From: Beta vulgaris subsp. vulgaris
Lineage: Eukaryota > Streptophyta > Magnoliopsida > Caryophyllales > Amaranthaceae
Direction: 5' to 3'
DNA: 64,000 nucleotides
Assembly (NCBI RefSeq): GCF_026745355.1
Contig: NC_079206.1
Coordinates: forward strand, 5,663,044-5,727,043
The number at the start of each line of letters is the position of its first letter. The stretch's first letter is position 1. Positions 23,531 through 34,773 of this stretch are shown in pieces. The notes under the pieces were generated by a model that saw only the letters and a program-made list of their open reading frames with translations, made no database searches and was not told where the DNA came from. The translations under genes were made by a program, and so were the position numbers.

Positions 23531-24221
23531 GAAAGGGAAGCAGACGGTGTCAAAAAATGACGACCGACGTCAACCGCCGTCATCGCCGCCTCATGTCAAG
23601 GTAATTAACGTTATTAGCGTGTGGTTCAGATATTTGTGGACTAACTATTCTGCAGCTAAAGGCATGCACGAGATGGTCCAAATCAAGACGCCTCCCAAAG
23701 GAGCTCGTCACCCCCGTGACGCGAGTTGGAGGCCATGCCAATCACTTTCGAGACGCCGATTTGGCGACGACAGGGACATACATCACGACGGTCTGGTAAT
23801 ATCTCTAACTGTCAGTAATTGCTTGCTTAAACGTGTGTTAGTGGACAATGGCAGTTCAGCAAACATCCTGATGAGAGGCGCTCTTGAAGACATGGGAATC
23901 GAGATGAACGTGACGTCATCGAAATCCACTGTCCTTGTGGGATTCAGTGGGGAATCAAAGCATACTATGGGAGAAGTGACCCTGCCGACCTTCGCCAAGG
24001 GAGTTAACATGCCAACTAAATTTTATGTCATTGACTGCCCTTCCTCTTATAATGTGATTTTAGGCAGGCCATGGATCCATAGCATGAAGGCTGTCCCCTC
24101 ATCGTTCCACCAATCTTTAAAGTTCCCCACAAAATGGGGAGTGCAAGAGATCAAAGGGGACAGACGGATCGCCAGAGAATGTTACAAAACGTCTCTCAAA
24201 CCCAGGAAAGCTGAAGCATAG
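23433..24221 (+). CDS. Protease segment of the Tat element
   Basis: This open stretch continues the end of gag (LRREVSHLLKQGYLKDLL) and covers the aspartic protease. The active-site-like motif is VDNGSSANILMRG (a D-N-G form of the usual D-T/S-G), followed by the flap and VILGRPWIHSM, a familiar end of plant gypsy proteases. It closes with TAG at 24219-24221; the same frame goes on into reverse transcriptase. The six bases after the stop are CAATTA, the classical plant-virus readthrough context, so the stop may be leaky rather than a mutation. Confidence 0.8.
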   Translation: METMGITPTSVALLRREVSHLLKQGYLKDLLTEKGKQTVSKNDDRRQPPSSPPHVKVINVISVWFRYLWTNYSAAKGMHEMVQIKTPPKGARHPRDASWRPCQSLSRRRFGDDRDIHHDGLVISLTVSNCLLKRVLVDNGSSANILMRGALEDMGIEMNVTSSKSTVLVGFSGESKHTMGEVTLPTFAKGVNMPTKFYVIDCPSSYNVILGRPWIHSMKAVPSSFHQSLKFPTKWGVQEIKGDRRIARECYKTSLKPRKAEA

Positions 24222-24230
24222 CAATTACAG

Positions 24231-27200
24231 ATGCAGACGTTGGGAGAACAAGACTTTGACGAGCAGCAAGTGGATGAGGTCGTCTTAGACCCCAGCAAAC
24301 CAGATCAAACCGTTAAAATAGGAGCTGCGTTATCTCCCGACGTCCGTCAACAGATAATAGATTTTTTAAAGGCTAACGCTGACTGTTTTGCATGGTCCCA
24401 CGAGGACGTCACAGGGATAGATCCCGACGTGATCACACACAGACTCAACGTCGACCCCAATCACAAGCCAGTCAAACAGAAAAGACGTAAATTTGCTCCC
24501 GAGCGGAATCAAATCATCAACGACGAAGTCCAAAAATTAATCGACACCGGCAAGGTAAGGGAAGTAAAATATCCTGATTGGTTAGCTAACGTCGTCGTTG
24601 TAGGTAAGAAAAATGGGAAGTGGAGAGTCTGCATAGACTTTACCGATCTCAACAAAGCATGTCCTAAGGACTCGTTCCCCCTGCCGCACATTGATGCCCT
24701 AGTAGACGCCACAGCCGGACATGAGTTGCTGTCGTTCATGGACGCCTTCTCAGGATACAATCAAATACTCATGCATCCCGAGGATCAAGAGAAGACGTCA
24801 TTCATCACCGATCGTGGCATTTATTGTTACAAGGTTATGCCGTTCGGACTAAAGAATGCTGGCGCAACTTATCAACGTCTGGTCAACGCCATGTTCAAAG
24901 ATCAACTGGGGGACACCATGGAGGTCTACATAGATGATATGCTGGTTAAGTCTAAAAATTCACACGACCACGTGTCGCACCTACAGCAATCATTCGACGT
25001 CATTCGAAGGTATGGCATGAAACTTAATCCCACAAAGTGTTCTTTTGGAGTGTCTGCAGGTAAATTTTTAGGGTACATTGTCACGAAGCGGGGCATCGAG
25101 GCCAGCCCAGATCAAATCAAGGCTATCCTCAACATCCAATCGCCGCGAAATGTAAAGGAAATACAGAAGCTAACAGGACGTGTCGCGGCGTTGAATCGCT
25201 TCATTTCAAAGTCTTCAGACATGTGTCGTTTGCTCTATGACGTCTTAAAGAAAAATAAAGGATTTAACTGGACGCCAGAACATGAGCAGGCCCTCCAAGA
25301 CCTCAAGCAGTACCTCATGACGCCACCGTTGCTGTCTAAGCCAATAGCTGACGAGCCATTACAGCTATATGTCGCCGTCAGTGAGTCATCGGTAAGTGCC
25401 GTCCTAGCCAGAGAAGGACAAGACGGACGATTGCCAGTGTACTATGTAAGTAAGTCATTGGTCGACGCCGAAACCAGGTATTCTTCTCTAGAAAAGTTCG
25501 TCCTAGCAATAGTGACGGCATCCAAAAAATTAAAACATTATTTTGAAGCGCATTCTATCTGTGTCAAAACTAACTATCCCGTCAAGTCTATTTTAAGGCA
25601 TCCAGAATTAACAGGCAGAATGAGCAAGTGGGCAATAACATTAAGCAGCTACGACATCACTTATCAACCTCGAACAGCGATCAAATCGCAAGCATTAGCG
25701 GATTTTGTGGCTGACTTTAGCCCTACACTAGAGGCGATAGCCCAGACGGAGGTAAGTATGCTTGAAGTCAATACAACTAACAGTAAATGGATCTTACATG
25801 TAGATGGGTCTTCCAACTTTCGGGGCGCCGGCTTAGGCGTATTGCTAAAGTCGCCACAAGGGGACATCATAGCCCGAGCTATCAGTTGCGACTTCAAAGC
25901 TACCAACAACGAGGCAGAGTACGAGGCATTGTTAGCAGGATTAACGTTGTCTAAAGACCTAAAAGCTACTGAAGTAGAGGCATACAGTGATTCGTTGCTC
26001 ATCGTCAGCCAGATAAAAGGGGAATTTGCCGCCAAAGACTCCAAAATGACGGCGTATCTCAACGCCGTCCAGTCAAAGGTAAAATCTTTTGGCAAGTTTG
26101 ACATCTTTCAGATTCCCAGGGACCAAAACACGCAAGCGGATGCATTGGCAAACATTGGGTCAGCCATGAGAAAGTCAGAATTCAAAGGCATACCTATAGT
26201 GCATTTGTCGTCGCCAGCGGTCCACAAAGCAACCACAGTTGATGACGTCAACAATATTGCGACGGACGTCAATGACATCGACGTCAGTAACGCTGCAGCT
26301 GCGTCAACAAGCTGGCAGACCCCGTTTATCCAATATCTTAAAGACGGAACCCTCCCCGAAGATAGGCTACAAGCCAGAAAGGTACGATTCAGGGCCTCAA
26401 TGTATGTTTTGCTTGATGGTATACTCTTTCGGAAGTCTATTGCAGGACCATACTTGAGATGTCTCGACGGTGACGAATGCCGACAAGTGTTGCAAGAGAT
26501 GCACGATAGATGTTGCGGCAATCATTCAGGAGGACGCAGCCTGTCGAACAGAACTTCATGCATGGGATATTATTGGCCGACGTTACGACGAGACGCCGTC
26601 GAATATGCTAAGAAGTGCGACGCCTGCCAGCGTCATGCCGCCATGTCGCACCAACCTGCGGAGAAACTACACCCTACCATCACTCCATAGCCCTTCATGA
26701 GGTGGGGGATGGACATCGTCGGAAAACTCCCCCAAGCACCGGGGCAAAAAGTGTTCATGCTAGCTTTAACAGATTACTTCTCTAAATGGATTGAGGCTGA
26801 TTCATTCACCCAGGTACGCGACAAAGAAGTTATTACTTTTATATGGCGTAACATCATATGCAGGTTCGGTGTCCCTTCCGAGATCATTTGCGACAACGGC
26901 TCCCAATTCATAAGCACACCCACAAGGAATTTCTTGGCCAAATGGAATATACAACTCAGCACCGCGACGCCTAGATATCCGCAGACCAATGGTCAAGCTG
27001 AGTCCAGTAACAAGTCCATCATCAAAGTTATTAAGAGGCGTCTCAAAGCAGCCAAAGGTAAGTGGGCAGAAGAACTCCCGTCAATTCTTTGGGCAAACAG
27101 AACTACCCCGCGGACGGCGACGAGGCAAACACCTTTCTCTCTAGTTTATGGGTGTGAACCGGTCCTTCCTCCTGAGGTGCGCATCCCGACGTCGCGTTAT

Positions 27201-27548
27201 GGGTTGCTGACACCAGAAAGGAATGACGAAGAATTAAGCCATGACATCGTGACGAGTGAAGAATTAAGAGAAGCGGCCCTTGTTCGAATGGCGTCACAAC
27301 AGCAGATAGTGGCTAGAAGCTTTAATAAAAATGTCAAGGCCAAAACGTTCAACGTCGGAGATTGGGTTTTGAGGGAAGTCTTTCAAAATGCTAAGGAGCT
27401 TAATGCGGGAAAATTGGCACCAGCATGGGAAGGCCCATACAAGATTCAGAAAGTAGTAGGAAACGGCGCCTATCGTATATGCACCAAAGAGGGCAAACCC
27501 GTACCAAGAAGTTGGAACGCCGTCCACCTTAAGCGCTATCATTTTTGA
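24231..27548 (+). pseudogene. Reverse transcriptase, two RNase H domains and integrase of the Tat element, one internal stop
   Basis: One frame throughout. Reverse transcriptase: KWRVCIDFTDLNKACPKDSF, MPFGLKNAGATYQR and the catalytic YIDDMLVKS near 24930. First RNase H and connection: QLYVAVSESSVSAVL, YYVSKSL, RYSSLEK. Second, archaeal/plant-type RNase H: WILHVDGSSNFRGAGLGVLL, NNEAEYEALLAGL, YSDSLLIVSQIKGEF. Integrase: zinc finger HDRCCGNHSG ... CDACQRH, then the D-D-E core ([25 protein letters not shown]) and a C-terminal LAPAWEGPYKI segment. A TAG at 26688-26690 falls between the zinc finger and the catalytic core, in a position where this family usually has Trp (TGG to TAG, a likely G-to-A change). 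So RT is intact and integrase is cut off. The start given is the first ATG after the upstream stop. Confidence 0.93.
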
Positions 27549-28210
27549 GTAACATATCCGCATGTACTAAATAGCTAGAGTAGGTAATACTATACTTAAC
27601 ATGTCGTGATGTCATTTCATTTAGTTACTAATCTATTCTATATGCTCTTTACTAACATTCATGTGTGAGTTACGTCGACAGTTTTGTAGGCTCATTTGTT
27701 TTAATAAGAAGTGTGACGTCCGGCGTCGACGTCGGAGGGACAAACGTTCTGTGATTACACCATGACGGTACAGGGGCAACCCCCACATGATCAGACGGAC
27801 GTTCATCTCCGTCCGACAGGTTCACACAACCTTTACATCCACAACATTAGCAGGACCAGTGTGTTTGGTTGGAAGCGGCAGTTATCCCTTCATTGCAACC
27901 AAAACATCACTTGTCTTACATTACTAAGGTACCTTACAACGCTACACATACATACATGCTTGTGTTCATGAATTATAAGAAAACAACATTCATTTTAAAC
28001 AAACACACCACGACATAGCATAAACATAACATAATTCTTGAACACAACGCAACATCGTTTTAACAACGTACAAACCGAAACAATTAAAATTCGCAACAGC
28101 AGACATCACAAAACACAAAGTTTAGACGACATAGCACCTTTAACTACACTATTACATAAACTGTTTGTTGATATAGGTGTCGCAGCACCTTTTGAAAAGT
28201 CAGAAGACGA
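27549..28210. other. 3' non-coding part of the Tat element
   Basis: Sequence between the end of integrase and the antisense gene. It is rich in GACGTC/CGTC words (GACGTCCGGCGTCGACGTCG near 27717), like the rest of the element. No ORF is supported here. Confidence 0.6.
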
Positions 28211-30056
28211 TCAGGTGGCGTCAGTTGGCTTGGCGTTGGCGTCAGATTCAGCCGTCGCCATGGTGTCCGCAGCATCGGCACCCTCAGGGAGCAAATCCTC
28301 CGGCGTCCCAAAAACCTCCAGGAACTGCCTGACGTCCGCTTCCGGGGTCCAGGACGCCGTCTGGCCGTCCAAAAATTGCTTCATCAATCTGGCCTTGGTC
28401 CTCCAAGTATAGCGACTGGCCGCGTCAACCAGCTCCTCTCTAAGGCTTGCTGCAGTGGCGTCACTCTCCTCCTTCAGCGAGGACATGTCGGCCGTCAGAT
28501 CGTCGTTCCGTTTCTTCTCCTTGGATAACTCAGTGGAGAGTTCCACAACTTTCTTCTCCGCCGCCGTCAGTGCCGACGTAGACCTGTTCAGTTTCTCTCG
28601 CAGCGTCTTGCATTCTTTCTCGAGAGAAAGAGCGGCAGAACGTAACGCCAAACTATTCTGGGTGGCCTGAGGAGGCAGACGTCGACGTCAGGTGAAGTCT
28701 TATGTGTAGAAATAAAACATACCATATATTTAGTTACTTACATGTATTTGCAGTGCTAATCCTTCGTTGGCGACCGTAGTCAAGGAGAGGCTGGCTAGAC
28801 GCCGTTGAAGAGCTGGGAAGGCTAATTTCTCCGCCGCCGGAAAAATAGCTGTCGAAGTTATCTCACCAAAATTCTTGGGCAGACTGATAGTGAATGTTTC
28901 TCCTTCTTGAAGAGGAGGTCTGGCGGTTTTTGAGACGTCGGCAGAGACGGACGTCTTGGCAGTCTTAGACGGAGCAGAAGGTGGGGGCGTCATTGTCTGA
29001 CTGACGGCGGACTGCTTTCTCTTCTTTGCCCTCTCCAGCATTTCTGCTTCCGACAAGGCGACAGTTGGGGTCTTGGAGCGTTGCGATGCGTTATTTTCTG
29101 CGAAGACATTCATGGTGTTAATTTGAATGGACGTCGTGTGCAATGAAAGGTTGGGCGGATGAACAGTTACCTGACGCCATGGAAGGAGAAGTATTGTTAG
29201 TAGGATCTGTAGAGGTGATTGTATGTTCTTCGGTAGACTGGGGCAGTGTCTCGTCGTCGGACGGTGGGATTTTGAAGTTGTTCCTGAACGTCCGGTTTTT
29301 GATGGTGTATTTCGTCAGGAGCCAATGGACTTTGCTGTTTGAGTAAGTGGATTCCCCAACGGGCAAAGGCAGTATTTCTGCAGTAACACCACAAATTAGA
29401 CAACGTCAATGGTACAGTTTTCAAAGATATACAATGGGGTAGGAGAATTACCTTCGGAATTCCAACCGTCGCGAAGAAAATCAAGGTGCTTTCCCATAAA
29501 CTTCTTTTTTACGAAGAAATATTTCTTTTTCCAACCCCTGTCGTTGGCCCCTGAGTTTTCTACTAAAGAACGGCGTCCGGGTTTCAAAAAGAAGGTATAT
29601 CTGGTATTTTCCACTGCCTTGATGTCGTAAACATACAAAAGGTCTTCGATGGTGAAGATGGTGTTCGAACCTTGTGTTAGCTTGTCAATTACGAGAAACC
29701 ACTCGCCAAACCAACGGCATTAGTTGGCCAGGGCTAATTTGCATGACGGTTAGAAGTTGCGTCATCAACGGATTGAGTGGGAATTTGTACCCAATCTTGA
29801 AAGGGTACTCGTAGAGAACTACCCAACCTTCAGGACAGTCGTCAAGACCTTCGTCGTTTTGGGGGATTTTGATTTTGGTAGAAATTGGTAAACCTGATTT
29901 CTCTAAAAATGCTTCTACATCTTCTTAGGTAAATTCGCTAACTGTGTTCTTTCCCCCTATCACCCCTGATTCTACTATAATTACCTCGTCAGAATTATCT
30001 ACGGGTTTAGGGTTCCTTTTGGATTTCCTAACCTTTGGGGTATCTTTCGAAGCCAT
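28211..30056 (-). pseudogene. Spliced antisense gene (aORF) of the Tat element
   Basis: Minus-strand exons: 30056-29452, 29377-29171, 29097-28742 and 28666-28211, with good splice sites (GAAG|GTAATT, CTGCAG; CAG|GTAACT, TCGCAG; CAT|GTAAGT, CCTCAG) and matching phases. The first exon starts at ATG 30056 in a basic N-terminus (MASKDTPKVRKSKRNP) and contains the WKKKYFFV / WNSEG type region seen in plant proteins labelled 'putative gypsy type transposon'. Exon 3 is basic and Pro/Ser-rich; exon 4 is a long coiled coil (LEKECKTLREKLNRSTSALT ...). Antisense ORFs in this position are established for Tat-group elements; their role is unknown. Exon 1 has one in-frame TAA (near 29926) and a frame change near 29690-29720, so this copy is broken. 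The intron model is inferred from signals only. Confidence 0.7.
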
Positions 30057-30328
30057 TGAAGAGAAATAAGGAAGAAACGAAAGAAAAATTACCTGGTTAA
30101 CAATGTCTGAGAAGCTTGAACGCGCCGGAAAATTTGAAGTTCTTGAACCTGGTGAAGTTCTTGAGAGGGAGAGAGAGGGAGAAGTTGAAGAAGCAAAGTA
30201 ATGATGGGATGGGTTTTGAAATGAAGGAAGCGTGGGAAGTTGGTGAAAGTAGTGGGTATTTCAAGGAGGATTAATTGACGGTTCTCCCAAGGGCAGTTTT
30301 TGGGCGACACGCGTCAATCAGGGGCAAT

Positions 30329-30896
30329 CGTTGGGCCCACGTTTCACACTTTGGCGTTGCATGGCAGTATGTTCGAAATACATGAAGGGTATAGTTGGGC
30401 TGCTAAAATAAAAGGAGACCAGTTCAAACGTATTGAAAAGTGGTTGAGAAGTTGAGATATGAGGGGGATTGCTGGTGACGTGGCACTGATATGATGGGGA
30501 TGGTTCACTAGATCAGCTGAAAAAGATATTCTCATATATATATAAATGATGTAAACCTAGCATTCTCTCTCTCTAATTATTATTCTCTCTCTAAGCCTCC
30601 CTAAGAATATTCATTCTCTTTCTACTCTAATTCTCTGTGTAACGAAGATAAAAGTGGATCATTCCATCTAACAATTGTAACAAAGCCATCGGCACATTAG
30701 TGGATTGGTGATCAGGAGTATCACCCGCGATTTTTCCCTTCCATTGGGTTTTCCGCGTCAACAATTCTTTGTTCCCTTACTATTCTATTTATTTTATGTC
30801 GTTTATTTCGTTTAGAATGTTGATTGTTAATTGTATATTGATCTAGTTGTTGGCACCTCAACCTTTTGCGTACTTGGTACGAAATCGGCATAAACA
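30329..30896 (+). repeat. 3' LTR of the Tat element
   Basis: It begins CGTTGGGCCCACG (first base C instead of the expected T of TG) and ends GGCATAAACA, followed by GATAC. A short purine stretch AGGGGCAA directly upstream is the candidate polypurine tract. At 568 bp it is nine bases longer than the 5' copy. Confidence 0.95.
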
Positions 30897-31125
30897 GATA
30901 CCCTCTCTAACAAAAAATAAAGTTAGATGCACCGCATTGTAATGTAATTCCGATTCCAATAAAAATTCGTGGTAGGTCAGGAGAGGACAAAGATTAAAAT
31001 CTAAAACGAAACAGTAACAGATTTTTAAACTGTTATCATGATAAACTAGATTTCTCGCTACTAGTAGAGTACCCTTGGCAACACGGTAAACTCTGAGCAC
31101 AATCGATGAGAAACTCTGCCAAACA

Positions 31126-33985
31126 TCAGGACTTGGACAACAGCCCGTCTCTTTTGGCCATTTCATACAGGGCGATGGCCATAAGAACTTTAGCATCAGC
31201 TGTGGCGCGCCAAAGTTGTGCATATGGGACTACATGAACTTTTATGAGCTCGCCATGCTCTTGGAGACCCGTTTTCTTACCCTGAAGTTGCTGAATAGTC
31301 TCTTTACTCACCACACTTTGGAACAGGAAAACGCTTAGTTCCTCATCACAACCTCCCTAACATGAACAAGGATGGCAACAACTGTTTTAAATTTTGGAAG
31401 CAAGGCACATAAGAAGCATAAAGCAACAGTAGATAACAGTTCATGCTCGGCCCTGGCCTCTCCTTTCAAGATAGCAGCGGATACAAGTTGTCACTTTCAA
31501 GATGGACATGACCATCTAGTAAATTTTATTCAAGTTAGCAAGATGTATCAATGTATGTGTCTTTCAGGGCATGCGAACCTAATTTCACAACCTATATATA
31601 ACTTTTGATCTATTCAAGGATTAGGAACCAAACGTAACTAACCGGTGAGGGAAAAACTTTGCCTCCAGTTGATGGATCCAAGAAGGCTGTAAGCTCAACC
31701 ATGTCTTCTTTATTCAAGTTCATACCAGTTTCCTCTTCAACCTGTCACACAATATTCAATTATTAAAACATATCTAGTAGTCCATTTGAGTCACGTATTA
31801 GACAAAAACATATGGCATTATATTTGAGAAAGATGAATGCAATTAAATTACATTGATTAATAGTTTAAATTTGTCAATATGGAGGACTTAACAGACTTGC
31901 CACTTTTAATTAAAATTTCTAAGTATCTAAGCAAAATTACGAGAGCTGATAGCAGTTCTATATGGTAGTTTACCCATAAGGAATCAAAATAATAGCAGTT
32001 CTATATGGTGCACAATGAGAAGATAACTACTTATACACTATAGAGTCTCAAGCATCAAAAGATAAGGGAGGGGAGGAAGAGGCAAAAAGAGGGACCTCGC
32101 GAACTGCAGTACCCACAAAATCACCCTTGTCATCATCCAACATTCCAGCTGGCAATTCCAAAACAAAGCGCCCAGTAGGGACCCTAACCTTGCACAGACA
32201 TAATTTTCATTAGAGCCAACATTATAGCAATATTTGAGGCTCCAAGCTTTAAAGCAACTTGTAGGTGAAAGACTTCAGACTTTAGGAATGGTTTCATTCA
32301 TCTGGTTACCTTGCATCTAACTTCAGCAGAAAAATGCTCGTAACTTAGTTCATTGACATAGTTCATCCCCTAGCACCAGTACAAAAAAATACAAAAAGAG
32401 CTGATACCTGTTCTGTAAGAATAGCGTAATTCTGACCCTCAGACTCCAAAAGAATGAGGATGGCTACAGCTGGTCCTCGTGCAAAAACAATGCCTGGAAC
32501 CTATTCCACTTCTGTAAGTAAGCACCACCATTTCGGAAAAGTTCCAAAACTATAATGGTAATTGAAACATCCGACACAATGTTTGGGGTTGCACACTCTC
32601 ATAACGGATTGTTATAGATTATGTTCGAAACTGATACCTTTTTTCCCATTTCGTTATCAATAATATCTGCTCTGAACTTGAGAAAACCAATTCGATTTCC
32701 AAAATAATCCACTCCCTGGTACCATATCAGATAACAATTTAGTAAACAGATCTAACTAGCATCAAACACCCATAAGTGATAATCAAGAGGGACCATAAAT
32801 TCGAGACATTGCTCTGACCGGCTGAACCTATATAGAAATACTTCGTCCATATGGATATAATTCTTCTAGTATAATAACCAACCCATCATACTAACAGCAC
32901 CAGATTTAACATACATAATATCCTCCCTCACTCATACAAAGTGCAGAATTTCTTGTTACATAATTTGTGAATATAGAATCTTACATTAATAGGATTTTAA
33001 TCTACTATACAGTCAAATTTCTTACAATTTCACTATATAGTCCATGTAACATAGTATATTGGCAAAGTTGAATACCTACCGGTAACAAAAATGATTTGTA
33101 AAATGTAAATTATGCTCGTTTCAGAAGATAAATTGGGGAGAACTCATATATTTCGATGAGAAATTTATTGCATGATCCATCGTTATTCTAGAATATATAA
33201 CAAGCATGCATTACAAATAAAATCATTCATTGTTTAATGTATAAGTTTGCCTGATTAAGACAAATGGATGATAAATGCAAAGAAATGCCAAAATTGTATT
33301 TTCTTGAATTCATCAAATGTCAACATAATTTTTTTTATCACAATTAAGAACATGGGTGACCAAGGATGTCTTGGCCTTGTGGTTACGATTGAGGTGATGT
33401 GAACACAGGTTCGAATCCCCCTCCCCCTCCTTGCTCATATAGATTAAAAAAAAAACATGGGTGCTACTACAAATAATCATCCAAATTTAATAAAGTCAAC
33501 AGCTTTTTCATATGATATTTAAAATCTTAAAATTGGGAAAAAAATGATTACCTGGATAAGAACTTTGTTCAAGGACATGACCCCATTAGTGAGTGCCCCA
33601 TTTTCGCGGTGCAAGTTTTTCAGCCATTGCTGGAACAAAGAAGAATCTATCGCATTTCTGTATGTACACAATTAATTTGCATTCTTTAATTAAAAATCAA
33701 GACTTTTATAATACTATAATGATTATTCCCCTAAAAAAAAAATACTATAATGATTATTGAAAGTGAGTTAACTCACCTGAACTCGGATGGGGTAATACCA
33801 GGTGCAGCAACGATTTCTACGGGTTGACTCGGTAGAGTGATGGTGTGAGTTAGAGGGTATATTGACTCGGAAGACATTGAAAAGGTGGAGAAGTAATTGG
33901 GTTTTCTCAAGTGAGTGAGATGGAAAAGCTTCTTGTAAGAGAAAGAGATGGAGGAATGTAAATGCGTTGTCATTGTTAAAGCCAT
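31126..33985 (-). CDS. NUDX14: Plastid Nudix hydrolase, NUDX14 type (ADP-sugar pyrophosphatase)
   Basis: Seven exons on the minus strand: 33985-33777, 33657-33552, 32715-32638, 32500-32408, 32188-32096, 31741-31643, 31356-31126 (909 nt, 302 residues). The start chosen gives MALTMTTHLHSS, a Ser/Thr/basic plastid transit peptide; an in-frame ATG at 34045 would add 20 residues. The Nudix region is PAGMLDDDKGDFVGTAVREVEEETG (residues 175-199), with the REVEEETG metal-binding core intact. The spacing before it deviates from the textbook GX5E box, which I recall as normal in this subfamily. The C-terminal half (FLDPSTGGKVFPSPGGCDEE, KVHVVPYAQLWRATADAKVL) matches the remembered Arabidopsis NUDX14. 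Such enzymes split ADP-glucose and ADP-ribose into sugar phosphate and AMP. The retrotransposon ends only 225 bp after the stop codon, so it lies at or in the 3' UTR. Confidence 0.92.
33359..33453 (+). mobile_element. Short tRNA-derived SINE in a NUDX14 intron
   Basis: A 95-bp body is flanked by a perfect 10-bp target duplication AACATGGGTG (33349-33358 and 33454-33463). It contains an A-box-like TGGCCTTGTGG and an exact B box GGTTCGAATCC, i.e. an RNA polymerase III promoter, and ends in an A run (GATTAAAAAAA). It is far shorter than usual plant SINEs, so it is probably a minimal or truncated one. It lies in the intron between NUDX14 exons 2 and 3, opposite to the gene. Confidence 0.8.
33710..33758. 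repeat. 18-bp direct repeat around an A-rich spacer
   Basis: AATACTATAATGATTATT occurs at 33710-33727 and again at 33741-33758, separated by CCCCTAAAAAAAA. It lies in NUDX14 intron 1, close to exon 1. Confidence 0.85.
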
Positions 33986-34045
33986 GGGGTTTTCCTTCAA
34001 GTACGTGAAATGGAAATGGGAGGATCCGGATCTTAATTTATGCAA

Positions 34046-34773
34046 TTGGTAGATGATGGACGAGTGTCAACAATTCTAATGATAGACATGGACTAAAATA
34101 CAGTCCAAAAAACATAAAACGCGTGAACTTAATGTATATTAACTGTTTTTCAATGAACATATGAAACTAGTATACATCAACTATTCTTTAATGAATATCG
34201 ATTTCGACGATTCTCCTTTGTTAACCTTCATATGTTTCTCAGTTTGTTTGTTACAGATATTTCTTTATTTATTGTGTTTTCTTTATCTGTTAATTAAGTT
34301 GAGTGGTTGTTCATCAGATATTTTCTTTATGTCCGTCCTTTTTTTCTTGTTGTTCGTTGTTGATTTAGATGTTCATTGAGTGTTGTTCTTTTGTTCTTTT
34401 GCTTAGTTTGTTCATTGAGGATGTTATTTTGTTCATTTTATTAAATGGTGTGCACCATTTAGATGGTAGACTTGTGACTACCATCTAATTTGCGTAATTT
34501 ATATGCTAGACTGGAGTCCTGTTTTTTTTTTTTTTGAATTGAATTAATAAAAAATTCATTTCAGTTCAGATAAATTTATTTCAATACAGTTTAGACAAAA
34601 TCCTCCCACTGTTTCTCTTCATTATAGTTTAATTTTATTAAGTTCACTCCAAAAAAAAAATAGGTTTATTTTTTACGTTAACCACTCAAAATTTCTTTCT
34701 ATATACCTCAAATAAGGGTTTTATTTTGTCATATATAACAAATAACATGAGTTTTTTTTGTGGGAAGGACCTA
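34046..34773. other. Upstream region of NUDX14
   Basis: This should hold the NUDX14 promoter and 5' UTR (gene on the minus strand). It is AT-rich with T-rich low-complexity stretches (34200-34440). No gene was recognised. Confidence 0.45.

Larger units (their letters stand above)
21510..30896 (+). mobile_element. Complete Ty3/gypsy LTR retrotransposon, Tat group
   Basis: A 9,387-bp element. The 5-bp target duplication GATAC sits at 21505-21509 and 30897-30901. LTRs are 21510-22068 and 30329-30896. Internal order: PBS, gag, protease, reverse transcriptase, RNase H, a second RNase H, integrase, a long 3' region with an antisense gene, then the 3' LTR. A second, plant-acquired RNase H and an antisense ORF upstream of the 3' LTR are known hallmarks of the Tat group (Retand, Grande, RIRE2 and relatives). 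By eye the LTRs differ by about five substitutions plus several 1-2-bp indels over ~560 bp, so insertion was recent. The internal genes are nevertheless damaged by frameshifts and one stop. The element lies between the convergent genes ZPR1 and NUDX14. Confidence 0.95.

Noticed and set aside
29409..29630. Plus-strand ORF overlapping the antisense gene of the Tat element
   Set aside because: It mirrors the minus-strand exon that carries the WKKKYFFV-type domain and has no recognisable features of its own.
33359..33453. tRNA gene because of the exact GGTTCGAATCC B box
   Set aside because: There is no cloverleaf, acceptor stem or anticodon arm; an A tail and a target duplication make it a SINE.
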